From Tumebacillus_A lipolyticus (GTDB lineage: Bacteria > Bacillota > Bacilli > Tumebacillales > Tumebacillaceae): a DNA stretch of 64,000 nucleotides. The position numbers and the translations under genes were made by a program. The stretch covers positions 62,001 through 126,000 of the forward strand of contig NZ_JBHUIO010000005.1 in assembly GCF_042682745.1 (NCBI RefSeq). The letters are read 5' to 3'. The notes under the pieces were generated by a model. That model saw only the letters and a list, made by a program, of their open reading frames with translations. It did no database searches and had not been told where the DNA came from. Within the stretch, counting starts at the first letter, position 1. Each line of letters starts with the position of its first letter. Shown here piece by piece: positions 26,146-36,189 of the stretch.

Positions 26146-27028
26146 CTGTGACACCTCCATGCAGTTCTAACAGGGTCGCCAATGTCTGACGCATGTCTTT
26201 GCGCGGCACCACCATGTCGAGCATGCCGTGCTTGAGCAGAAACTCTGCCGTTTGAAAATCGTCCGGTAGCTTTTGTCTGATCGTCTGCTCGATGATGCGG
26301 CGTCCGGCAAAGCCGATCAGCGCACCAGGCTCTGCGATGTTGATATCGCCGAGCATCGCAAACGAGGCGGTGACTCCGCCCGTCGTCGGATATGTATTGA
26401 CTGCGATGTACAAGCCCTTCGCATCGGAGAGCTTGTTCAGCGCCACCGAAGTTTTCGCCATCTGCATCAGCGAGTAGATCCCTTCCTGCATCCGCGCTCC
26501 GCCCGATGCGGTAAAGATGATCAGCGGATAGCGCTTGGCGAGCGCCGCTTCGATCGCCCGGGTGATCTTCTCCCCGACGACAGAGCCCATCGAACCCATG
26601 AAGTAGGTCGAATCCATGACGGCGATCACGACCGGATAGCCACCGATCGTGCCTTCCCCGGTCACGACCGCTTCCTTGAGACCCGTCTTCGTCTGCTCCC
26701 GCTCTACCTTGGCCGGATAGTCGGGAAAGTGAAGCGGATCGACAGCCGTCATGCCGGCGTCATACTCAAAGAAGCGACCGTCATCGAGCGTCATCTTGAT
26801 TCGCTCTTCCGCGTTGAGCGTGTAATGGTAGTCACATCTCGGACAGGTCTTGAGATTTTTCTCCAGCTCCTTGGTGAAGGTCATCTCACCGCAGCGCTTG
26901 CATTTCGCCATCAAACCTTCTGGAACGGATACTTCCGGCTGCTTCGTCCGGCCCAATCGCTCCGCAACATCGGCGGAGGTCAAGGTCGCATATCGTTGCT
27001 TCCTTTTATTAAAAATGTCCTTCAGCAC
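26135..27028 (-). CDS. accD: Acetyl-CoA carboxylase carboxyltransferase subunit beta
   Basis: A 297-residue subunit with the N-terminal four-cysteine zinc ribbon (CKRCGE and CPRCDY, about residues 43-66) and the crotonase-fold carboxyltransferase core (FTASGGARMQEGIYSLMQMA, SMGSVVGEKI). GTG start with a TGAGGTG ribosome site. It lies downstream of the malic enzyme and a small ORF, as in Bacillus. Confidence 0.95.
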   Translation of the reverse strand: MLKDIFNKRKQRYATLTSADVAERLGRTKQPEVSVPEGLMAKCKRCGEMTFTKELEKNLKTCPRCDYHYTLNAEERIKMTLDDGRFFEYDAGMTAVDPLHFPDYPAKVEREQTKTGLKEAVVTGEGTIGGYPVVIAVMDSTYFMGSMGSVVGEKITRAIEAALAKRYPLIIFTASGGARMQEGIYSLMQMAKTSVALNKLSDAKGLYIAVNTYPTTGGVTASFAMLGDINIAEPGALIGFAGRRIIEQTIRQKLPDDFQTAEFLLKHGMLDMVVPRKDMRQTLATLLELHGGVTGGE

Positions 27029-27042
27029 ATTTTCACCTCATT

Positions 27043-27246
27043 TTATAAATGGCGATGTGAGGAGTGAAGAACGTCTTTGAGGACTTCCTGCACTTCGTCC
27101 AGTTCCGTTTCCGGAACTAAAATCTCAAATTGCTGCTTGGCTGCATTGGTCTGGCGGAGCTTGACCAAAAAGCCTTCTTCCGAAAGCTTGTCTTGAATCC
27201 GCTCGGCTGTCTTCACATTAGGAGCAATATAGATGACAGTCCACAT
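27043..27246 (-). CDS. Small conserved protein, DUF2007-like
   Basis: A 67-residue protein (MWTVIYIAPNVKTAERIQ...) with a beta-alpha-beta pattern resembling small 'signal transducing' DUF2007 proteins. A short beta strand (FLVKLRQT) and an acidic C-terminal helix (ELDEVQEVLKDVLH) follow. GAGGTTC precedes the ATG. It sits 14 bases upstream of accD and so is probably cotranscribed. The function is unknown. Confidence 0.6.
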   Translation of the reverse strand: MWTVIYIAPNVKTAERIQDKLSEEGFLVKLRQTNAAKQQFEILVPETELDEVQEVLKDVLHSSHRHL

Positions 27247-27336
27247 TCGAGAGAACCTCCCTCGGCTATGTCCGCAATTTTGGACTCATCATATCACACG
27301 GCAGGGAGCATAGCAACAGAGCTTATTTTGGCGTTT

Positions 27337-28566
27337 TTACTCGACTTTTGTCAAGGAAAGGGTGCGCTCTGCCACCTCGTCAGGCGAGACAAAAAGCTGG
27401 GCGACTCCGGTGTCGATCGCCGCTTTTGCCACCGCTTTTGCCACGTTTGGCGCCACTCGCGGATCGAACGGCTTCGGAATGACATAGTCGGCAGACAGCT
27501 CGTGTGGCAGGATCAGCTCGGCAATCGCATGGGCGGCAGCGATCTTCATCTCCTCGTTGATCATCGAAGCCCGCACGTCGAGCGCACCGCGGAAGATGCC
27601 CGGAAACGCCAAGACGTTGTTCACTTGGTTCGGATAGTCGGAACGGCCTGTCCCAACGACCATTGCGCCCGCCTCGATCGCTTCGTCTGGCGTGATCTCC
27701 GGATCGGGGTTCGCCATGGCGAAGATGATCGGGTCGCGGTTCATCGAGCGCACCATGTCCTGCGTGACCGCGTTTGCGACCGAGACGCCGATAAAGACGT
27801 CAGCGCCGTCGAGCACTTCCTCCAACGAGCCTGCGATGCGCTCGTGGTTGGTGTTTTTCGCGATCAGCTCTTTGACGGGGTTCATGCCTTCGACGCGCCC
27901 TTCGTAGATCGCGCCCTTCGTGTCGCACATGATCACGTTCTTCACGCCCATCGACAGCAGGAGCTTGATGATCGCGATCCCTGCCGCGCCCGCGCCGTTG
28001 GCGACAACTTTGATGTCCTGCATCCGCTTGTCGACCACTTTTAAAGCGTTGATCAGGCCGGCGAGCGTGACGATCGCCGTGCCGTGCTGATCGTCGTGGA
28101 AGACTGGGATGTTCAGCTCTTCCTTCAGCCGCTGTTCGATCTCAAAACAGGCGGGTGCAGCGATGTCTTCCAAGTTGATGCCGCCAAAGGTCGGTTCGAG
28201 CAGCTTGACGGTGCGAATGATCTCCTCGACATCTGTCGTGTTCAGGCAGATCGGCACCGCATCGACTCCTGCAAAGCATTTGAACAGGACCGCTTTTCCT
28301 TCCATCACGGGCACAGCAGCATGCGGACCGATGTTGCCCAAGCCAAGCACCGCCGTCCCATCGCTGACGACGGCAACAAAGTTGCCTTTAGCTGTATAGT
28401 CATAAACGCGCTCAGGCGTCTTGTGAATCTCCTTGCATGGCTCTGCCACGCCGGGGCTGTATGCCAAGCTCAGGTCCCGAGCATTGTTCACCGGCACCTT
28501 GGTCGTGACAGCAAGCTTCCCACGATAAACCCGGTGTAATTCAAGTGCATCTTCACGCAGCGACAC
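27337..28566 (-). CDS. NAD(P)-dependent malic enzyme
   Basis: A 409-residue malic enzyme converting malate to pyruvate and CO2. It resembles B. subtilis YtsJ in length and context (dnaE-ytsJ-accD). The catalytic Tyr/Lys region reads LSLAYSPGVAEPC and KGNFVAVVSDGTAVLGLGN, metal ligands are in NLEDIAAPACFEIE and VFHDDQHGTAIV, and the coenzyme site is GAGAAGIAIIKLLL. The GTG start follows AGGAGTG. It supplies NADPH next to fatty-acid synthesis genes. Confidence 0.94.
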   Translation of the reverse strand: MSLREDALELHRVYRGKLAVTTKVPVNNARDLSLAYSPGVAEPCKEIHKTPERVYDYTAKGNFVAVVSDGTAVLGLGNIGPHAAVPVMEGKAVLFKCFAGVDAVPICLNTTDVEEIIRTVKLLEPTFGGINLEDIAAPACFEIEQRLKEELNIPVFHDDQHGTAIVTLAGLINALKVVDKRMQDIKVVANGAGAAGIAIIKLLLSMGVKNVIMCDTKGAIYEGRVEGMNPVKELIAKNTNHERIAGSLEEVLDGADVFIGVSVANAVTQDMVRSMNRDPIIFAMANPDPEITPDEAIEAGAMVVGTGRSDYPNQVNNVLAFPGIFRGALDVRASMINEEMKIAAAHAIAELILPHELSADYVIPKPFDPRVAPNVAKAVAKAAIDTGVAQLFVSPDEVAERTLSLTKVE

Positions 28567-28689
28567 AGACTCTCACTCCTTTTCCCAATCTCCCCTCTGA
28601 CAATCATCGGGAGATAAAGCGTCACCTTCCATTATATCATGTCACTGCGCTGTCTTTCTACCGATCGGTCATTTACGATTCAAGTCGAG

Positions 28690-29157
28690 TTAAGGCTTCG
28701 CCGACCGATGCGCGATGCGAGCGGACGCTGCAGCTGCAACACCTGCGACCAGATCGTCGAGGAAGACGTGAATGCCGTTGCTCTTGTTGTTCAGCTTGGC
28801 GATGATCCCGACCTTTTCCTTGTCCAAAAAGCCGAACGACGTCAGGCCGATCGAACCGTACACGTTGGTGATCGCCAGCGCGAGGATCTCATCGACCCCG
28901 TACAGCGGTTCATCCACCTCCATGATTCGCTGCAACGGTTCGGGCAGCGCCTTCTTCTCCGCCAGCTCATCCAGGGCGATCCCTGTGTACAGCGCATACT
29001 GCACCTCTCGCTTGGCCAGCACGCGCAAGACGCTGGTGACGCAAGGATCGCGCTCCAAATCGGGGTGATACGGCTTTTGCAGCTCATAGACGATATCGAC
29101 GATATCGTCGAGCGTGACCCCGCGGCGGTTCAACATTTTGATAACCTCATGTGACAT
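28690..29157 (-). CDS. Phosphatidylglycerophosphatase A-like protein (YutG type)
   Basis: A 155-residue protein of the PgpA fold. The conserved EILALAITNVYGSIGLTSFG and the C-terminal HVFLDDLVAGVAAA with paired Asp residues match the YutG/PgpA family. YutG-type proteins dephosphorylate phosphatidylglycerophosphate in some organisms. This one lacks strong membrane helices, so a soluble variant is likely. GGGAGG precedes the ATG. It lies between dnaE and the malic enzyme. Confidence 0.75.
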   Translation of the reverse strand: MSHEVIKMLNRRGVTLDDIVDIVYELQKPYHPDLERDPCVTSVLRVLAKREVQYALYTGIALDELAEKKALPEPLQRIMEVDEPLYGVDEILALAITNVYGSIGLTSFGFLDKEKVGIIAKLNNKSNGIHVFLDDLVAGVAAAASARIAHRSAKP

Positions 29158-29192
29158 GTTGGTACAACCTCCCTGCAGATGAGAAAAGATAA

Positions 29193-32100
29193 TTACATCC
29201 TATGTGCAGGGTTGCGCAAGGTTGCTTCGCCGCGAAGCATTTTTTTGACCACCGAGCCGCGATCCAGCAGCTGTTCGACCTCGCGCACAAACTCGGGAGT
29301 CATCGCCACCGCGTAGCGAGCGGACAGCGCTCTCGCCTTTCGCGTCGCCGTGTAGAAGAGCAGGACGGGGAGCTCGCCAGGATGCTGTTGGATCACCCGC
29401 TCCAACCGCATCAGTCGCTGTTCATCCTCCGGGCGGATGCGGAGGTAGACCACCTCCTGCTCCCCTTCGCGCTCAGGCGCATCGCTGCCCGCATCTGGCG
29501 GACCGCCCTGAGCTGCTCTGTCATCGCTCGGATCGGGACGATCGATCTGCTGCGCAGGCTCGAACTCTTCGCGATCAGGTTCGAGCGCTTTCAAGCGGTC
29601 GGCGATCACTTTCAGCTCATCTCCGCGCTGCTGCAATCGCCCGCGAACGGCGATCGCCTCCGCCTGCAACTGCGGTTCGCTTCGCTTGTACACCTCCGGA
29701 AACAGCACCACTTCCACGATGCCGGTCGAGTCCTCCACCTCTAAGAACGCCATGCGCGCCCCTTTTTTCGTTTGAATCTTCTTCGCTGAGCGGAGCAGGC
29801 CGCAGATCGTCACCTGCGCTCCGTCGTCCGTCTCCAACAGCTCGATGACGCGCTTGTCAGCCAGTCGTTCCAGCTGGTGGCGGTAGGGGGTCAGCGGAGA
29901 GCCCGACACGTAGAGGCCGAGGTACTCCTTTTCCATCTCCAGCCGTTCGCGCTCCGAAAAATCGCCCGTCTTCGGCAGGGTGAACGGCTCTTCGCTCGCC
30001 TGCCCCTGCTCCTCGATCATGCCAAACAGGCTCATCTGGCTGTCATCATGATCCCGCTGTCGCAACCGCCCCTGCTCCGCCGTCTCCTCCAGCGCGAGCA
30101 ACATCGCGCGGCGATTGCCGTGCATCTCGTCGAAACAGCCTGCGCGAATCAGCGATTCGATCGCCTTCTTGTTGCAAGCTCGCGCATCCACGCGCTCCAG
30201 AAAGTCGATCAGGCTGAGAAACGGCCGCTTGCGCCGCATCTGCACCAGATTCTGAATGGCAGCGACGCCCACATGTTTGATCGTGAGCAGGCCAAAACGT
30301 ATCTTCCCATCCTCGACAGTAAATCGATATTCGCTGCGGTTCACATCTGGCGGCAAAACCTCGATGTTCATCCGGCGACAGTCGTCCACATATTGGGCCA
30401 CTTTGCGGTGTGACGCCATCACCCCGCTGAGCAGCGCCGCCATATAGGCGGCCGGATGGTTCGCCTTCAGGTAGCAGGTCTGATAGGCGAGCACCGCATA
30501 GGCCGCCGCATGGGCGCGGTTAAACCCGTAGTTGGCAAAGCGCACGATCAGGTCGTACACTTCGTGCGCCAAGCGCTCCTCATACCCTTTTTGCAGACAG
30601 CCCGCCACAAAGATCGCCCTTTGTTCATCCAGCACTTCGCGCTTCTTCTTCCCGACTGCGCGGCGCAGAAGATCGGCCTGCCCAAGCGAGAAACCGGCCA
30701 TCTGTGAGGCGATCTGCATGATCTGCTCCTGATAGACGATCACCCCGTACGTATCCTCCAAGATGTCCTTCAGGTCGGGATGCGGATAGCGCACCGCCGC
30801 CTCGCCATGCTTGGCGCGGATAAATGTCGGGATGTTCTCCATCGGACCTGGGCGATACAAGGAGATGACGGCGATGATGTCCTCAAACGAAGTGGGGCGC
30901 AGCTCGCGGAGCATATGCTTCACCCCGCTCGACTCCAGCTGAAAACAGCCGTCCGTGTCCCCGCGCGCGAGGAGATCGAACGTCAACCGATCATCCATCC
31001 CCATCTCAGCAAAGCGGATTCGTCCGCCGCCCGCCTGCTCGACCAGTTCGATCGTCTGATCGATCAGGCTCAGATAGCGCAGCCCGAGAAAATCCATCTT
31101 CAACAAGCCTACCGCTTCTAACACTTCCATCGAATACTGGGTGACGACCCCGCCTTCCGCACCCCGCTGCAAGGGGACGTACTCGGTCAGCGGCGCTTTG
31201 GAGATCACCACGCCCGCCGCGTGCAAGGAGGTGTGACGGGGCAACCCCTCGATCTTGCGCGCCGTGTCGACCAGCTTTCGCACCGCCTCGTCCGTTCGGT
31301 ACGACTTTTGAAACTCCTCCTCTTGGAGCGCTCGCTCGATCGTGATGCCCGGATGAAACGGCACCATCTTCGCCGTGCGATCGACCACCGCCTGCGGGAG
31401 ATCGAGAACCCGCCCGACATCGCGAATCGCCGCCCTCGCCGCCATCGTGCCGAACGTGACGATCTGCGCCACGCGATCCGATCCGTATTTGCGGGTCACA
31501 TAGTCGATCACCTCTCCCCGCCGTTCATATTCAAAGTCGATATCAATATCGGGCCAAGAGATTCGCTCCGGGTTTAAAAAGCGTTGGAAGAGCAGCTTAT
31601 AGCGAATCGGATCGACATCGGTGATGCGAAGCGCATAGGAGACTAAGCTCCCAGCTGCCGATCCGCGCCCCGGCCCGGTCGAAATTCCGTTTTCGTGCGC
31701 ATATTTCATAAAGTCCCAAACGATCAAAAAGTAGCCGGAAAACCCCATCTCACCGATCACATCGAGCTCATAGCGCAGCCGTTCCCACACCTGCTGGTCA
31801 GGGTGCTCATAGCGCATGCGCACGCCCTGCTCACAGAGGTGTGCCAGATAGGTCTGCTCGGTAAAGCCGGCTGGCAGATCGAAGGCGGGCAAGTGCGTCT
31901 CGTTCAGGTTGAGCTCGACCTGACAGCGATCTGCAATCCGCCTCGCGTTTTGCAGCGCCTCCGGAAAATGGGAGAACAGCGCCGCCATCTCCTCCGCCGA
32001 CTTGAGGTCGTACTGATCGGTCAACAGCCGTGGGCGGCCGTCCTCCCCGATCGTCCGCCCTTCGCGAATGCAGGCGAGCACGTCCTGCACCGACGCCTCC

Positions 32101-32735
32101 TCGCGGCGAAGATAGTGCACCGCATTGGTGACCACGAGCGGCAGAGCGAGCTTTGCCGACAGCTGCACCAGCTGTTGGATCATCTGCTTTTCCTCTAAGA
32201 TCCCATGGTCCTGCAATTCCAGATAGAAGTTCCCCTTGCCAAAGATCGCCGCATACTCTGCTGCCGCCTGCTCTGCTGCGAGGGCGTCACCTTGCAACAG
32301 CTTTTGCGCGACCTCGCCCTCAAGACCTGCCGACAGGGCGATCAGGCCTTCGCGGTGCTTCTTGAGCGAATGCTTATCCGTGCAGGGCAGCGACCCACCG
32401 CTCTCCAGCTGCGCCTCCGATACGATCTTCAGCAAATTGTGATATCCCGCCACCGACTCCGCCAGCAACAACAGCCGATACGGCTCTTCTCCCCGCGGCG
32501 GACGGTCGCGCAAGTTCCCCCGCGACACCAGCACAAGACAGCCGAGGATCGGCTTGATCCCCTGCGCTCTCGCCTGCTGGTAAAATTCCACCGCCCCGTA
32601 CATCACGCCGAGGTCGGTCATCGCGATCGCATCCATGCCCAGCTCAGCAGCGCGGGACACCAGCTCCTGAATGCGGCAGATTCCGCGCAGCAAACTGTAT
32701 TCTGTCTGTACATTCAGGTGGACGAAACCGTTCAT
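29193..32735 (-). CDS. dnaE: DNA polymerase III subunit alpha (DnaE)
   Basis: A 1180-residue C-family polymerase. Order: PHP domain (1-270), polymerase core (about 290-800, with GPGRGSAAGSLVSYAL and WPDIDIDFE), helix-hairpin-helix region, OB fold (about 980-1060) and a C-terminal domain of about 100 residues after a Pro/Asp-rich linker. The PHP start reads HLNVQTEYSLLRG where active domains have HLHVHSEYS, so a metal-dependent exonuclease is unlikely. In Bacillus DnaE extends RNA primers before PolC takes over. AAAGGAGG lies upstream of the ATG. It heads the dnaE-to-pyk block. Confidence 0.95.
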   Translation of the reverse strand: MNGFVHLNVQTEYSLLRGICRIQELVSRAAELGMDAIAMTDLGVMYGAVEFYQQARAQGIKPILGCLVLVSRGNLRDRPPRGEEPYRLLLLAESVAGYHNLLKIVSEAQLESGGSLPCTDKHSLKKHREGLIALSAGLEGEVAQKLLQGDALAAEQAAAEYAAIFGKGNFYLELQDHGILEEKQMIQQLVQLSAKLALPLVVTNAVHYLRREEASVQDVLACIREGRTIGEDGRPRLLTDQYDLKSAEEMAALFSHFPEALQNARRIADRCQVELNLNETHLPAFDLPAGFTEQTYLAHLCEQGVRMRYEHPDQQVWERLRYELDVIGEMGFSGYFLIVWDFMKYAHENGISTGPGRGSAAGSLVSYALRITDVDPIRYKLLFQRFLNPERISWPDIDIDFEYERRGEVIDYVTRKYGSDRVAQIVTFGTMAARAAIRDVGRVLDLPQAVVDRTAKMVPFHPGITIERALQEEEFQKSYRTDEAVRKLVDTARKIEGLPRHTSLHAAGVVISKAPLTEYVPLQRGAEGGVVTQYSMEVLEAVGLLKMDFLGLRYLSLIDQTIELVEQAGGGRIRFAEMGMDDRLTFDLLARGDTDGCFQLESSGVKHMLRELRPTSFEDIIAVISLYRPGPMENIPTFIRAKHGEAAVRYPHPDLKDILEDTYGVIVYQEQIMQIASQMAGFSLGQADLLRRAVGKKKREVLDEQRAIFVAGCLQKGYEERLAHEVYDLIVRFANYGFNRAHAAAYAVLAYQTCYLKANHPAAYMAALLSGVMASHRKVAQYVDDCRRMNIEVLPPDVNRSEYRFTVEDGKIRFGLLTIKHVGVAAIQNLVQMRRKRPFLSLIDFLERVDARACNKKAIESLIRAGCFDEMHGNRRAMLLALEETAEQGRLRQRDHDDSQMSLFGMIEEQGQASEEPFTLPKTGDFSERERLEMEKEYLGLYVSGSPLTPYRHQLERLADKRVIELLETDDGAQVTICGLLRSAKKIQTKKGARMAFLEVEDSTGIVEVVLFPEVYKRSEPQLQAEAIAVRGRLQQRGDELKVIADRLKALEPDREEFEPAQQIDRPDPSDDRAAQGGPPDAGSDAPEREGEQEVVYLRIRPEDEQRLMRLERVIQQHPGELPVLLFYTATRKARALSARYAVAMTPEFVREVEQLLDRGSVVKKMLRGEATLRNPAHRM

Positions 32736-32832
32736 CCATCCAACCTCCTTTCACGAACATGCGAACAGATATTCTCTTTTCATTATACAAAAAATCCTCC
32801 GTCGCGACATGCTTCGGAGGAGGAATTTTTGT

Positions 32833-34368
32833 TCAGTTCCTCAACTTCACTTCATACAGGTCGAGCCGCCTGTCTTTGAGTTGCGTCACACTGCCCGATT
32901 TTCTCGTTCGCCGCAGCAGCTCCAAGTCGATATCCCCGACCACCACCGTCTCGATGTTCTCGCTGCACACGCCGACGATGCCGTCGAGCGGAAACGAGTA
33001 GTCGGACGGGGTGAAAATGCCCGATTGAGCATACTGGATGTCCATATTTTCCACATGGGACAGGTTGCCGACCGTTCCGGCGATCACCGTGTAGACCTGA
33101 TTTTCGATCGCTCGCGCTTGGGCGCACGTCCGCACTCGCATATAGCCTTGGCGATCCTCCGTGTTAAACGGCGTGAAGATGATGTTGGCACCTTTTTGCG
33201 TCACAAGGCGCCCGAGCTCGGGGAACTCGATATCATAGCAGAGCAGTATCGCAACTTTGCCGCAGTCGGTGTCAAACACGCGGAGTTCATCCCCATGCTG
33301 AACGCCCCACCATTTCGTCTCGTTCGGGGTGATGTGGATCTTGTGCTGTCTGTCGATCGTCCCGTCACGGCGAAACAGGTAGGCGATGTTGTGAATGTGG
33401 TGATCCTCCTCGACGAAGTGTGAACCGCCGACGATGTTCACATTGTACTTGACGGCGAGGTTGGTGAACAGATGCAGGTAATCCTCCGTGTACTCGGCAA
33501 GCTTGCGCACCGCGACACTCGGCGTCTTCTCATCCAAGAAGGAGAGGAGCTGCATCGTAAAGATCTCGGGAAAGACCGCAAAGTCTGACCCGTAGTTGGA
33601 TGCCACATCGACATAGTATTCGCACTGCTGGGCGAAGTCGTCAAAGCTCTCGATCTTCTTCATCATATACTGAATCACACACACTCGCACCGGAAATGAC
33701 GTCTTGAACTGTTTGCGCGTCTGCGGCAAGAAGTCGACGTTGTTCCACTCCATCAGGGTCGCATATTGCATCGACTGCAGATCATCATCGAGATAGTGCG
33801 TGTTGATCCGCTTGACCGCAAAGCCGTTCATCAGCTGAAACGTCAGCACCGGATCGTAGATGTTATGCGCCATCACCTCTTCCACATATTGGCGGGGTGA
33901 CATCGTATCGGCGTACAGATGATAGTTCGGAATCCGCCCCCCGATGATGATGCTCTTCAGGTTGAGCTCCTGCGCGAGCTTTTTGCGCGCTTCATATAAG
34001 CGTCGTCCGATCTTCATTCGCCGATAGTCCGGATGCACCATCACCTCCATTCCGTACAGGTGAAACCCTTCCGGATCATGGTTGCGGATATAGCCGTGGT
34101 CGGTGATCTCATTCCATGTATGCTGCGCGTTGTACTCATTAAAGTCGACGATCAGACTGGAGCAGGAACCGATGATCTTCCCTTCAAACTCGACACAGAA
34201 CTGCCCTTCCGGAAAAATGCGCAGATGGCTCTCCAACTGCTCGATCTTCCACGGGTCCATGTTCGAAAAACAGATGCTTTGCAGCCGGATCAACTCTGCA
34301 AAATCTTTTCGTTCGATGTTGCGCAAGATCATCTTTTTCTCAAATTTTGAAAGGTCAATATCTGACAT
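32833..34368 (-). CDS. Fused GNAT acetyltransferase-nitrilase protein (YhcX-like)
   Basis: A 511-residue two-domain protein. Residues 10-215 form a GNAT N-acetyltransferase domain (EVMVHPDYRRMKIGRRLYEA acetyl-CoA loop). Residues 220-500 form a carbon-nitrogen hydrolase with the Glu-Lys-Cys triad visible in VFPEIFTM, RQHKIHITP and LLCYDIEFPE. The same fusion and length occur in B. subtilis YhcX, whose substrate is not firmly known. The ATG at 34368 with GGGGAGG upstream is preferred to the longer frame. Confidence 0.9.
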   Translation of the reverse strand: MSDIDLSKFEKKMILRNIERKDFAELIRLQSICFSNMDPWKIEQLESHLRIFPEGQFCVEFEGKIIGSCSSLIVDFNEYNAQHTWNEITDHGYIRNHDPEGFHLYGMEVMVHPDYRRMKIGRRLYEARKKLAQELNLKSIIIGGRIPNYHLYADTMSPRQYVEEVMAHNIYDPVLTFQLMNGFAVKRINTHYLDDDLQSMQYATLMEWNNVDFLPQTRKQFKTSFPVRVCVIQYMMKKIESFDDFAQQCEYYVDVASNYGSDFAVFPEIFTMQLLSFLDEKTPSVAVRKLAEYTEDYLHLFTNLAVKYNVNIVGGSHFVEEDHHIHNIAYLFRRDGTIDRQHKIHITPNETKWWGVQHGDELRVFDTDCGKVAILLCYDIEFPELGRLVTQKGANIIFTPFNTEDRQGYMRVRTCAQARAIENQVYTVIAGTVGNLSHVENMDIQYAQSGIFTPSDYSFPLDGIVGVCSENIETVVVGDIDLELLRRTRKSGSVTQLKDRRLDLYEVKLRN

Positions 34369-34436
34369 CAGGTCAAGCCTCCCCATTCCATCCGAAGCAT
34401 GATCAACGATGAACAGGCTTATTATGTCCCATCGCC

Positions 34437-34478
34437 ACAAAACAAGATTCCCCTCGCAGCGCTTGTGCGAGGGGAATC
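34437..34478 (-). terminator. Intrinsic terminator after the glycosyltransferase gene
   Basis: A perfect 12-bp stem (34446-34457 with 34467-34478) is followed by a short T-rich tail on the minus strand. Confidence 0.8.
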
Positions 34479-34491
34479 GTATCGTCAGATG

Positions 34492-36105
34492 CTATTGTTC
34501 GATCGGGAATGTTTCCCAGCCTTTTTCCTCGATCACGCGATCGACCTCTGGGTGCTTGATCAGATAGAGCGCGTACAGATGCCAGTTCGCATCGATCTGT
34601 ATTTTCACCATCTTCGCCTCCGCTGGCAGCATCTCCAGATTCCACACTCGGTAGCGGTAGAGCTCGGAGACGGTGAAGCGAGCGCGATCTTGCTTCCCCT
34701 GCTCCATCCACGGATGTCCGATCACCAGGTTGACCTGCTGCTCTTTCAGATAGGAGAGCGGCGTGATGCGATAGTGACCTGGCTTGTCGCTGTGATGGTC
34801 GCCGTTTCTGGCGATCCATGCGTCGTTTAAGCCGAGCATATCGATCGTGCGCAGCTTAGCATAGTAGGGAGTTGCCCCGGCTGCGGTCACCGCGATCGTC
34901 ACATCGCGCCGATCGGGAAACGCTTCGCCGAGCACGCGCCCGATCTGATCCCAATTTTCATTTTCAGCGGTGAGATGAGCAGACAGCGTGGCTCGCGTCT
35001 CGATGTTCTTGCGGTAGGAAGCGGTATCGAACGTCAGCGCATGGTTGATCGATCCGGCAAACACCGCGATGACGAGCAGCGCCTGCAACCAGCGCCACCT
35101 TACGCAGTTGACGATCAGCCAAGCGATCAGCAGAAAGGCGAACGGCAAGATCGGCACCAAAAAGCGGAATTCCATAAAATCGCCGCCCACCTTGACGATA
35201 TAGCCGAGCCAGAGCAGGACGACGCTGGCCAAGATCGCCGCATATGCGTTGGTGAAGATTCGCTTGATGAAGATCAGCGCGAGCAGTGGAAAGGGCAACA
35301 GCCAGTAGGAGAGAAAGAACATGCCCAAGAAGCGAATCCCGTTCTTCTCCAGGGCGACCTCGCCGACTTTCGCATAGAAGGTGTTCGGCATGATGTTTCC
35401 ATAATAGGAGAGCTTCCAGAGAAACCAACCGCCGACCAAGAGCAGAAACGGGAGGGCGAGCGCTGTGAAATGAATCGCCTTCCGCTGGCCAGACGCCCGA
35501 TTGCGCAAGAGAAAGAACAGGGCGATTGGGCCGACGAGGATCAGAAAGATGGCCGAATCGAGGCGAGTCATCGCAGCGAGGCTGGCCAAGAGCGAGATCT
35601 GGAAAAAGCGCATCGCGCTCCAATCGCCGCGCTTGATCCCGATGAACAAAACGTAGATCAACATCGTGAAGAGCGCCGTCTGCAACTGCGTCTCTAAGCC
35701 GCCAGTCGCATACATGCTAAATGTATAGTTCGTTCCGAGCAGCAGCACCGCAAGCAGACCGACCGCCCGCGAGGAGAACGCGTTGACCGCCGTATGGTAA
35801 GCAAAATGCAGGGAGACCAAAAACAAGAACAGCCCCGCCACATAGGAAAAGGCGATCACGTCGATGCCGAGCCGAATCGGCACAGCCATCAAGAGCGTCC
35901 ACAAAAAGTTGGTATATCCTTCAATTCGATCGCCTTCGTTCCAGACGAGTCCCAATCCAGACGCCAGATGATCCGCATAACGAAATGAGATAAAAGCATC
36001 GTCTTGCACAAACCGATTCAGATAAGCTAGCCCCAACAAAGCGAACACAAGCAGGAACAAAACCACCTGATACGGCGACTTTTCCAAACGAAACGTACTT
36101 CTCAT
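34492..36105 (-). CDS. GT-C family membrane glycosyltransferase
   Basis: A 537-residue protein with about ten transmembrane helices and a C-terminal extracytoplasmic domain of about 140 residues. After the first helix comes the acidic loop RFVQDDAFISFRYADHL and then EGYTNFLWTLL, the arrangement of polyprenyl-phosphate-sugar dependent GT-C transferases (ArnT/AftB-like). It probably adds a sugar to a surface polymer or protein outside the membrane; donor and acceptor are unknown. It has its own terminator and sits between ytoI and the YhcX-like gene. Confidence 0.8.
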   Translation of the reverse strand: MRSTFRLEKSPYQVVLFLLVFALLGLAYLNRFVQDDAFISFRYADHLASGLGLVWNEGDRIEGYTNFLWTLLMAVPIRLGIDVIAFSYVAGLFLFLVSLHFAYHTAVNAFSSRAVGLLAVLLLGTNYTFSMYATGGLETQLQTALFTMLIYVLFIGIKRGDWSAMRFFQISLLASLAAMTRLDSAIFLILVGPIALFFLLRNRASGQRKAIHFTALALPFLLLVGGWFLWKLSYYGNIMPNTFYAKVGEVALEKNGIRFLGMFFLSYWLLPFPLLALIFIKRIFTNAYAAILASVVLLWLGYIVKVGGDFMEFRFLVPILPFAFLLIAWLIVNCVRWRWLQALLVIAVFAGSINHALTFDTASYRKNIETRATLSAHLTAENENWDQIGRVLGEAFPDRRDVTIAVTAAGATPYYAKLRTIDMLGLNDAWIARNGDHHSDKPGHYRITPLSYLKEQQVNLVIGHPWMEQGKQDRARFTVSELYRYRVWNLEMLPAEAKMVKIQIDANWHLYALYLIKHPEVDRVIEEKGWETFPIEQ

Positions 36106-36189
36106 CGCCTATCATCTCCTAGAATCTATCAAAAGCCAACCTCATTATAAAGAAGCGCATCCGATCTTACAACCGTTTGCGCCGGAGCG

